This document shows positions 12,246 to 21,293 of a stretch of 64,000 bases of DNA, piece by piece (position 1 is the stretch's first letter; the number at the start of each line of letters is the position of its first letter). Source of the DNA: Polyodon spathula (lineage: Eukaryota; Chordata; Actinopteri; Acipenseriformes; Polyodontidae). A program made the translations under genes and the position numbers. Below the pieces are notes generated by a model. It saw nothing but the letters and a program-made list of their open reading frames with translations. It was not told the origin of the DNA and did not search any database. The stretch is taken from the NCBI RefSeq assembly GCF_017654505.1, contig NC_054553.1, positions 12,327,049 through 12,391,048 on the forward strand, given 5' to 3'.

Positions 12246-13814
12246 TGTTATTTTAAACACTGTGTAGTTTTAATTGTTACGATATAACAAACTTAGGGCC
12301 CTGGCAAACTCTGAGTTTTGTTCATAAATTAGCTCTTCACGTAGTCAGTCCTGACCTACCATGTATACCCACTGACAGAACATGCTTGGTATATGGCACC
12401 ACAGTTAAATTATGTTGGAGTTTCAGAACATGGTTATACAAAATAACAGGCATTGCTATGCCACGTGGTACCATGCAAAGATTGTTTCTGTTTAGATTAT
12501 TATTTACCAGGCTTACTGTCAGCTTTCAAATGACAAGCTGTTTCTGCAGAGAATCCAAAAGGTCAAACTATAAAGCGGCATTTTAGAAATGGCCAATAGG
12601 GGCATGCAATTGTTATTGCTGCTCCTTCTGAAATTGTGGCAACTGTGAGTTAGCACATGGAAAACTACAATACAAAAATACAATACAAATGGGAGCAATT
12701 ACAACTCCACACCTGTAGTGGTCATTTTGCAAAATCACTTCACTGGAGATATTCAGCTTTCAGGAGTTTTTTCAGAAATTGACCCAGTTGTTGAAAAAGG
12801 ACATTCATTTAGTAAGCGTGTATTTTTTTTAAATACTTATCTAAGCTGAGAACACATATGATACCATTTTAAACATTATGAAAATGTAGATGATTGTTGT
12901 AAATCTTTTCATATAATTTTTGGATTGAAATGCATTTCTTCTTTCACCTTACCTGTGCCTTTTTATGATATCCTCACCCTCTATGTGTGTAGAAGGGCCA
13001 GCAGAGCTGAAAGACACAATTGCCACATGGTTTGAATGCAGTGAGGAAGTCAGTGCATTGCATTCCTCCACAAAAGCCTGAAAGCAGGTCAAGACAGATC
13101 TAGAGAGCAATGATAATCAGGGGACCAATAAAACCCTGAACCACTGACAAAGATGGCAGAAGCCATTACAAGACAAGAGAAAAGTGAACAAATAAACACA
13201 ATTACATTTTCAATATACTTATTAAATGTGGGATTGGAACAGGGCACAGACAAGGTTGTATAGGGGTTTGTTTAACACCAAAGCTTTGTAAAACATCAAT
13301 TCCCACCTGTTTCTTTCTGGGTTACAACGGAAATACCAGTGCCAGTGTGCTGATCACAGCCTTTGTTTCTTTTTTTCTCACAGAAGTACAGTATTCAGGG
13401 TGTCACCACTGTCCGGTGGTCAGTGGTTTACAACAGGAGGTTATTGGCACAGTATTTACCTTCCAGATGGTGCAAAGAAAAAGCTCCTCTCACACCGCTG
13501 GGCTGCTGGTAATAAGGAGGATGAATTCAGACAAGCCCCAGGCTACTCCATCAATCCTGCCCCATTAGTCTGTGTGTCTCCAGGCAAGAAGAGTCTTGTT
13601 AGGCTCAGTGAAGTGAGTGCTGGAAAGCATTGAAATGGTGTTATTAAAACCTTACTAGACTCTCTGCTCCAGAACAAGAGCAGTAGTTGTTTTGGCTTTT
13701 ATCTTTATAAACATTGTTATGTTTGTTTTAGCTACCACAACTGAGCTACACAGTACGAGTTGGACAACACAAATAGAAATGCAAGCAATGAGTCGCACAC
13801 ATACACTTATTCTG
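12246..13814. other. Intergenic sequence, no gene seen
   Basis: Low-complexity and unique AT-rich sequence. Short frames around 13,350-13,630 overlap in two phases and show no domain. Confidence 0.55.
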
Positions 13815-13925
13815 TAACATATAAAAGCTGTAACTCCTTGTTGCAAATCAGCAAAAGAACAGATTCCACTGATTTTCACAGATGACTGGTAGGTGTTCGC
13901 TTGGCAGGTGCTTCCATATTCAAAG
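13815..13925 (+). repeat. Diverged dispersed repeat, copy 1
   Basis: It begins ATAAAAGCTGTAACTCCTTG and includes AGGTGTTCGCTTGGCAGGTGC followed by TTCCATA. A second diverged copy at 17,645-17,790 has TATAAAAGCTGCATCTCTTG and AGGTGTTCAGATGACGGGTGC in the same order and spacing. Family unknown. Confidence 0.5.
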
Positions 13926-13944
13926 ACTGCTCCATGTGAAACAG

Positions 13945-14125
13945 GAAGGAGGCTGTTAACGAACCAGCGACCTCACACACTGCAAGTGAGCATCTTAGTT
14001 CTTAGGCAGAAGAGCCAGGCTCATTTGCATTGTGATTATAGAGCTTTGAACCTCATCCCATCTCACCGGCAAGGGGACAGAATTTGTAACAGCAGTGCAT
14101 CACAGAACACTGTCTCTTACACTCT
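13945..14125 (-). mobile_element. tRNA-derived SINE-like copy 1
   Basis: On the minus strand the order is an A-box-like CTAAGATGCTCACTTGCAGT, then GTGAGGTCGCTGGTTCGTTA, carrying a B-box-like GGTTCG. The 14,000-14,125 part has a parallel in the next copy: GAGCCAGGCTC, then GCAT(T/C)(T)GTG, a TATAGA segment, and CAGCAGTGC followed by CACA(G/C)AACACTGT. The two form a diverged direct tandem pair. Confidence 0.6.
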
Positions 14126-14200
14126 TACCCACTTTCACCTCAGCAATCGGCTGCAGTTAATCAATGAGATCCAGGTCAGGACAACAGTGAAACCAGCTGT

Positions 14201-14350
14201 GGGCTGGATGCGCACTGCACACTGCAAGCGAGCGTCTTAACCACTGTGCAAAGGAGCTGGGCTCCTCTGCATCTGTGGCTATAGAACGAGCGTTTAACCT
14301 CTCAGCTCAGAATCTGTACAGCAGTGCCTCACACAACACTGTTGTTCCAC
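14201..14350 (-). mobile_element. tRNA-derived SINE-like copy 2
   Basis: On the minus strand, GCACAGTGGTTAAGACGCTC followed by GCTTGCAGTGTG is a well-preserved SINE head with an A-box-like AGTGGTTAAGACGC. It shares with copy 1 the block ACACTGCAAG(T/C)GAGC(A/G)TCTTA and the downstream CAGCAGTGCNTCACANAACACTGT block, about 245 bp from the equivalent point in copy 1. Confidence 0.65.
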
Positions 14351-15379
14351 TTGCAGGAGAACAACATAAACAGTGGTACCCCATTTACCAACAACTGCTA
14401 TTCTTTTTCTCTGCAAGAATTGGTTTCTGCAACTGTGACTTCGGTTTTTGCAAGGACTAGCAATGTACAAAGACAAAGAGTATGGAATTATTTTAACATC
14501 TTTGTGAACTTCAGCTATTCCATACATAAGTATTTTATTTCCGTTGCTCATCGCTGGTCCAACCTATTGAGATAATGCTTCCTGCTTGCTTGAAAATGAA
14601 TACTGCATGTTGTTGAATAACTAGTCATTCGAAACACATTTTAGCTTCGAGCTTGCATGTTTAAGCAAACTGTTTGCAAACATTCAGAGTCTATCTGTAA
14701 AGCCTGCTGTGTGCAAATATATGGAACAAAAACAATAACCCAATTTCCACTTATCCATGTGTTATTCAATAGTATATGAACTGCAGAACCTTACAGTTCA
14801 ATTCATGAATACTGTTGGTCTGCCAGCAAAGTGAATAGGATAATTTCTTTGTGAAAAATTCCCCAAAGCTGAGCACAGCAAGCTCCCTTTCCTTATGCGT
14901 TCTCATGTACAGTAAATGTATATGTCATGCTTGTATTGTCCCTGAGGGAGATGAAATTCCCTGCGAATGGGATCAAAGTCAAGTGTGGCAGTCATACATA
15001 TGTCTGTATTTGCCATGAAACTAGGTAATAACATTATTTAGCACATGTTATTCAGATTTCAGGGATATGGAGGGGAGGGGGTGGGGTGTGGGAGTGGCTG
15101 TATGTCTGTCCAACCATTCATCTGCATGTCACACTTACATCTTTGCATGTATCTGGAAAACTGCCTATCCAGTTGTCATGAATCTTGGTATTAACGTTAT
15201 TTAGCAAGTCTCAGTATCAGATTTTGTGCACATAGGAGTGTCTGTCTGTCCGTACATGTTTGTAGCAATTGCATTTTTGCATCTATATGGAGAACTGCTT
15301 ATTGACGGTGTGAATAAACATTTACTTGCTGTTTCTTATTCTATACTATCCTGTACATACTGTTCATAGATGCCGTGAT
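14351..15379. repeat. Intergenic; diverged tandem duplication at about 15,000-15,300
   Basis: No gene seen. Around 15,004-15,172 and 15,184-15,300 the same order recurs: GGTA(A)T(A/T)A(A)C(A/G)TTATTTAGCA, TCAGATTT, GGAGTG…TGTCTGTC, then TTTGCATNTATNTGGANAACTGC. These are two diverged units of about 165 bp. They may belong to a dispersed family, which I cannot name. Confidence 0.5.
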
Positions 15380-15780
15380 GACTTTTCATAATAGAAAAAA
15401 AAAAACTTTCATGCTATTGGTGCAGAGATGACGAGTGTGTCATCCAAGTTCATCCCATACATGCTCAATTTGATCAAGATCAAAAATCAAATTGGAGAGG
15501 CTATGGGACGTGCCTGAAGTCTGTCATGTAATGGATGAGTGCACCATTGTCTTGAGAGTAGCCATTGCCATCTGGGCACAAGTGCAGCAGAGTAACCTGA
15601 TGGACTTGCAAGTGGGAGAAAGAACAAAGTGCCCCTGAAAAATCTGGCCAGATAAACTGGCTTCACCTGAGTCTAGAAAGGTTTTTATAACCTTCACAAG
15701 CAGTGTATTAGACAACTTTACATCGGTGGGTCAATACCACCTGTCTGCTCTTAACCTGACGCTATGTCTGCTGAGGCTCT
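15380..15780 (-). pseudogene. Tc1-like transposase C-terminal relic
   Basis: On the minus strand, near 15,555, the frame reads YSQDNGALIHYMTDFRHVP then stop, matching the second-Asp region (QDN) of Tc1-like transposases. About 35 codons on, in another frame, 15,443-15,481 reads DLDQIEHVWDELG then stop, the third catalytic site with Glu preserved. No terminal repeats were found and several stops intervene, so this is an old truncated copy. It is diverged from the element at 2,642-4,179 and probably belongs to another Tc1-like subfamily. Confidence 0.82.
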
Positions 15781-15959
15781 GAAGTTATAAATAGTACTAA
15801 GATCTAATAACAAGGTTATGAAGGGGATGGGCATTCGACTATGATATTATGTTTTTAATATTATTTTTATTATTTTACCTTTATTTCATCCTAACTACTT
15901 TCATTTAATGCAAGAATAGTAACCCATATCCAAGTTTATGTTAATTCTGCACAGCAATT

Positions 15960-16095
15960 TGTTAAATAATGCAGCATGCTTTATACTGTGCATTGCCGTA
16001 GTTTTCCATGACTTCACATACTTTCATTATTTATGGTTTATTTATGCTTTACTACACCTCGTTGTAACCGTAGGATACCACAGTAAACTTTAAGG
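15960..16095 (+). mobile_element. MITE-like repeat, copy D (partial)
   Basis: Carries the interior units ATGCAGCATGCTTTATACTG, TTTATGCTTTACTACACC and the terminal-type ACAGTAAACTTTAAGG. The left terminus is decayed. Same family as copies A, B, C and E. Confidence 0.6.
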
Positions 16096-16140
16096 ATTGT
16101 TAAATTGCATGAATAGTGTAAATGTTGTGGCTCCAACTGT

Positions 16141-16343
16141 GCAAAGCCTTATAAAATGTTCACATGGTAAAAGCAAAGCGTTATAAAGCATGGTAAAGCA
16201 TAAAGACGTACAATAAAGCATATTTATAAACTTGGCAAACCGTTGTAATCTATGGTAAATGCATTGTACTGTATAACAATAGGAAAAGCAAGGGAAAGCT
16301 GCAACATGACCATGCAAAATTACTGTGGCAATCTTCTGGGGAA
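16141..16343 (-). mobile_element. MITE-like repeat, copy E
   Basis: It starts GCAAAGCCTTATAAAATGTT; the interior has GGTAAAAGCAAAGC, CATGGTAAAGCATAAAG and CTATGGTAAATGCATTGTAC, and the right part ATGCAAAATTACTGTGGCAA parallels the ATTTTGCAG region of copy A in inverse. It lies 45 bp from copy D in opposite orientation. Confidence 0.65.
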
Positions 16344-17644
16344 TGTACCGGTAAACAAACTGGAATGTAAATGAAGAGTGTGTCCTGATGAAGTTGAGTG
16401 CACAGAAAACTATTCACATAAGAAATCAACCACAATTAGGAATTAATCCCACTTCCAGTACATCGTATCCTGTGTACAGCACTGTGGTCTGTAATCATTA
16501 TATAGGTTAAATACTGTTGTTTGAATCTGCTTTTCAACATTTGATATATTTAACACATCATTCCATGTCCACATTTGTGAGGACCTGAAGGGCATATGTA
16601 CTTTAAATAATTTAAGTGGAATTTGTAGCTAGACTGTATGTACTTTAAAAAATAAAAAAATCCGAACACAAGGATGCATGCCTCTTTCCCACGCAACAGA
16701 ACCATTATTTCCAGCACAGGAGTTGAAGAGGGTCTGCCTGCAATGCTGGGGGCCTAGGTGCATTGCCTGGACAAGCCATCACTGCAAGCAGTTTATTGAC
16801 ATCAACACAGTTGTGGAGAATAATAAGGCAAAATGTCAAACACTGAAAAAACACAACAGCAGGTGCAAACGAAATTGAATTAGCGGCACGTTTAAATGTT
16901 TTTAAAGGAAGCGCTGTTTTGTTTTGAATTTTTAGACTGACAGCTCTCCTGTTCTTTTTTCATTCATAAATTTCTGCACCCAGGTGACATGAATGCATCT
17001 TAATTGCTCCTGAATAAACTGAGGCTGCTTCCATGAAGTAGCCTGCAGGCTTGTGGTTTGATTTTTGTCTGGTCTGATTGCATTGCAGCCTCGTCGTCAA
17101 GAGCAATCAGCTGAGAAAGTCCAGGGCTAGTTCAATCTGAGCAAGTGGATCTCCTGCTAAGCCATCTTAAAAAGTGACCATTATATACTTCATTGGTGGT
17201 CCTAAGTAAGATTAAGCCAGCTTTTCTCTGTCCTGATATTGGGGCCTCTTAGCTCTAGCACTGTTTTTACTCTATGTGAATGCTTTCAATTGAATTGTAG
17301 TATTGGACAAGAAACTGGAAACCCTGCCAGAACACTGTCAGTCAAAAGGGTAAAGCCACTGAGCAGCCAGATGATTGCATGGTGTCTACATTGTTTGAAA
17401 GGGATGCGTGATTATTCCTCCATGAGTACATCTTCTAACTCCTGGGAAGTCTGGGGCACAGAGATGTCTCCATATTGCCCTCATGAAACATCAGAAACTT
17501 GTACAGTGCTGAATACAAAAGCATTTGTAAAACCCCTAAACCTCAGTGGTTGGACACAAAATAGAAACAACTATTATGTAAATGGATAGTCCCTTGTATG
17601 ATTGATTCCTTTGTTATGCAAATAGGATTGCTGAATTGTATTAT

Positions 17645-17790
17645 GTACTATATAAAAGCTGCATCTCTTGCAGTTTCACTCCTGATAGGCAAAACCCCAG
17701 TTGTGAAGGACTTTAACAGAGGGTTCATGTTAGGTGTTCAGATGACGGGTGCTTCCATACCCTGTTAAAATGACTGGTGTTTCACGTGGA
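17645..17790 (+). repeat. Diverged dispersed repeat, copy 2
   Basis: Matches 13,815-13,925 in order: TATAAAAGCTGCATCTCTTG, AGGTGTTCAGATGACGGGTGC, TTCCATA, and a GTTTCACGTGG block against CATGTGAAAC. No coding potential. Confidence 0.5.
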
Positions 17791-18189
17791 AAAGTAAATA
17801 AAAACCAATGACTCTGAAGAACAGAATGCTTCACAATTCCACTCCCAATTTCCCTGAAGGAATTTGAGGCTTTAATCTTTGAAAACTATTCACAAATTCA
17901 ACAATTTAAACAACAGTGGAGTATAACCCTGTTCTAAAATGCCAAGGCAATTGGCTTGGCTGTGGAATAAGGGCATTCTATTCTACGTGAAATGTGTATT
18001 TGTGTTGTTTTATAAGACACCACCCCGTGGCAACCTTCGCAGAGCCTAAGGGTCCTGGGTTTTATAAACGCTGCCATGTACCAAGCACGGACAGGCATGG
18101 GTTAAGCATAGTAAATCAGGATGGGTCATATTAATAAATCATGTAATTAATTCATAAATAAAAAAGCATGATGCAAATATCTGGGACAA

Positions 18190-18192
<3 letters not shown>

Positions 18193-18221
<29 letters not shown>
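18193..18221. repeat. T29 homopolymer
   Basis: 29 uninterrupted T. A retroposon tail on the minus strand is possible, but no SINE/LINE body is recognisable beside it. Confidence 0.9.
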
Positions 18222-18508
18222 CAGAACAGCATTGCACTTTAATAATGAGCATGCAATGTGTACAGCTTTGGCCAAATAATTAGTTGCATGAGTTGCGGTA
18301 GAATTAACACATTTTTGCTGCATAAAGTTGAATGAATCCTGTTGAATAATGTAACGTTAAAATACGGCGTGTAGTTTTCCATATAGCTACTTAACGAGAA
18401 ACTGACAAAAAATGTGACCTTTCAATATCTAAAATGAAATACTGTACTACTATTATGGATTCTGGTATTTCTTGCGATATCATTTTGTTGTTTCTTTGAT
18501 TACATAAT

Positions 18509-18539
<31 letters not shown>

Positions 18540-18881
18540 AATTATGTCTTAATCCTAAAATTCGAGTTAATGCAAAGCTGTATATTCCACTTACTGATAC
18601 AAGTCAAGTGTCCTCAAGCGAGTTTATATAACCTAATTACCCGGAATACATTTCAATATTCAAAACACCCTTGTTGTTGTACAGCAAAAACAACTCTAAC
18701 AAAGAGCTCTTTGTTACTGTCGATTTAAGATTCACTAGAAGAGGAAGATAAAACAGTACAAAACAGATCGTTCCCGTCAGCCGTGTCAAATAATTAGCCA
18801 CGTAATCAGTGATTCTAAATAAAACTCTTGTTATTCAGTTGCGCTTTATAGAATGACAACTCACGCTTTTCCTAGCAGCAA

Positions 18882-18947
18882 AACACACACACACACACAC
18901 ACGCACACGCACACACACATACACACACACACACACAGACACACACA
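18882..18947. repeat. (CA)n microsatellite, imperfect
   Basis: About 66 bp of CA with CG, TA and GA interruptions. Confidence 0.95.
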
Positions 18948-20699
18948 AAACCAAATAAATAAAGTTAAGTCGTTTTGGAAAGAAAGATGTCTGTACATGG
19001 GGGGGGGATTTAACATTTTTAATTTTTATGATATGAAACTAGCAAGAAACAACTCTGCAGGGAGGAGCAGATATTGTTAAAAGGGTTTTACTAATTTCAG
19101 AAATGTTGTCTTGGCCCTCGCTCAATAGGACCCACAATATCAGCTGGTTGGCAATAGTGATAGAATACATTTATTTGACTTGCTATTGCTTTTCACTTAG
19201 GTAAAGCCCATTTCTTCTAAACAAGGCTAAGGTATGATGGAAGTGCCTGGTTATCTAATCAAGTCATCTGTGGTGGTACAGGTAATAGTTTCCTATGATC
19301 TGCATGATAAGTGATTGTGGGGCTCAGGTAGGATCGGTAACACAGGCTGTGGACTTTCAGGCTTGTGGCAGTTAAAATTGGCTTATTTTACAGTAAGTCA
19401 TATATAAACCTTGCTTTTTGCCCCTTTAAAGCAAGGTTTTACTATATGGAAGTTCCAAGGGGCATGTTGTACAATAGCCACATCTATTGGCCTGCCTGCT
19501 ACTCACAGATAAATCACAAAATCATCAATAGTTGTTTTTGTTCACTGACTGTGATTGGCAGTGTTTAATGATCAAATCACTGAGTCATGAGGTGAGATTG
19601 CAGTCTACTTTAAATAATGAGGATCTGATCATCCAAAATCATTCGCTCGAATAACCAAGCAATGGCTTTGAAAACAATTCCCCCTATAAAAGATTTCCAT
19701 TCTCTGTCCTTTTGCCTTGCTTTCCTATAATTTACTAAGCTATGATTCTACTATGGTAATATATTAGCCATTTAACGATAACAATACATCATTTTGATGT
19801 TTTATTATTATTGATGATGAAGATTTTTAGTCATGCATTGCACCAAAGTTTATAATAGATAAATACTGAGATACCCACTTTACAAAATAAGGCTTCCGCA
19901 GTTGTTAGTGGCCAGTGTATATGCCAAAACCATTATCAATCTTCTTTACAATACATACCTGCAATTCTACACTTTCCATGCTTCTCTATACTTCTGCCAA
20001 GGCCAGAGAGTGTGTCATGTGTTGGAGGAAAAGCATTTGCAAGTGTCTATAACCTCAGATTTAGTGATGTTGTTTGCAGCACTAGACCATGAATGATGCG
20101 TGACAAGCAATCCTATACAGTATGTGGCATCTGATGACTGGAAGTATGCCTAAGTAAATGAAATGCTCCTCTACAGTACAGATCATTTTTTTAATAGAAG
20201 GCTAAATATTTTTTTCCCTCATTAAAGATAAAAGAAGGATCTGAAGCACTGTAAAGGTTTGCTTATTGATGGTATATTGTTGTTGCTATTTCTGTCCTGC
20301 TAGGTTTTTATGTTTTACTTGTTTTACTGTGTTGTTAATGCAGTAGTCAAAGTACACCCTCCCCCACAAACACACACGGTGGTGGGGGGTGGGGTTGGAG
20401 AGTCAAAAACATTGTCTCAATACATTTTTTCACTTCTAAACGATAATGACTCACAACCCTTAAAAACCAACGCGTCCTTTTTTCGGTTAATAGTAATGAG
20501 TCCTAATTTGGTGCGTATGTAATAACATATACACATGATTTAAACGCAGCCTATTTGTTCATGGCATTATTTGGAAAATAAAATACAAACATAATAATGC
20601 AGTTATTATTTTAAACTTAATTTTATTTGTGCGATTTGTATCTACACCAACTGATCGGCACCACACACACATACGAGCAGATCAGCACTTTCTTTCGTC

Positions 20700-21075
20700 T
20701 GGGTTTGTTTACATCAATCCACTAACCTCCTCCCCTTAGTAAATACAATGATTGGTTACCAAAACAATCAATTACACTGTATCACCTTCTGATTAGTCTA
20801 AGTGGAGTTGGCTTTTCAAATACGTCAACCAAAATACGATTTGTGATTGGCTTCAGAGAATATTAATCACTGTCAGAATGTACCCCGCCCCTACCTCTTT
20901 GACGTGAAGGCGTTGATTGGGTTCACGACAACCTTTCGACTCATACTATTGGGTTCACTGTTCATCAATCTGCCATAACCCCACCCATACTATAGCTGGA
21001 ATTACACTCCCCCCTCCGGGCTCTGCATGACGCGAAGGTCACGTGTTGTTTTTGCTCCGGTCCGTGGAGATGTGT

Positions 21076-21116
<41 letters not shown>

Positions 21117-21120
21117 ACTA
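20700..21120 (+). promoter_or_regulatory. IRS2: IRS2 promoter-proximal region
   Basis: The 600 bp before the IRS2 start are visibly different from the flanks. TTGTTTAC (20,705-20,712) is a consensus FoxO element. Four ATTGG sequences (inverted CCAAT/NF-Y boxes) occur near 20,751, 20,845, 20,915 and 20,947. CCCCGCCCC (about 20,883-20,891) is an Sp1-type box. GTCACGTG (about 21,038-21,045) is an E-box of the USF/TFE3/SREBP type. A (GA)n tract (21,079-21,113) follows. IRS2 transcription in mammals is known to be driven by FoxO and by TFE3 at an E-box and opposed by SREBP-1c. I infer conservation of that logic; the transcription start is not determined, and no clear TATA box is seen. Confidence 0.6.
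21079..21113. repeat. (AG)n tract in the IRS2 5' region
   Basis: 35 bp of uninterrupted AG, either just upstream of or within the 5'UTR; GAGA-type tracts are frequent in vertebrate core promoters. Confidence 0.9.
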
Positions 21121-21241
21121 TAGAATCGAGTGAATGCGGTTTTGTAGTAACTGGTAGCATTTGTTTGCTGGCTGACTGTGTTGGGTACAGATTTCATTTT
21201 AAACGGAATTACTGCATCGAACACGCAGTTTGACGAACAAT

Positions 21242-21274
21242 ATGGTCAACGTTGATGAAGCAGAGGTAAAGTGA
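21242..21274 (+). promoter_or_regulatory. Candidate upstream ORF in IRS2 leader
   Basis: ATG GTC AAC … AAG TGA encodes 10 codons (MVNVDEAEVK) and ends 20 nt before the proposed IRS2 ATG. Its start context has A at -3 and G at +4, stronger than the IRS2 ATG at 21,294, which has C at -3. If it lies within the mRNA it would be expected to reduce or gate IRS2 translation. It is not in frame with IRS2. Confidence 0.45.
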
Positions 21275-21293
21275 CCTTTATTTCTCTATACTC

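Larger units (their letters stand above)
16344..20700. other. Intergenic sequence upstream of IRS2, no gene seen
   Basis: No coding region supported. Contents: a second copy of a dispersed repeat (17,645-17,790), T homopolymers (18,193-18,221; near 18,516-18,538), a (CA)n tract (18,882-18,947), and AT-rich unique sequence. A GT/GGGGT-rich patch lies near 20,357-20,397. Confidence 0.6.

Noticed and set aside
21027..21233. 68-codon frame over the GA tract as a protein gene
   Set aside because: Arg/Glu repeat from (AG)n within the presumed IRS2 leader; at most another upstream ORF.
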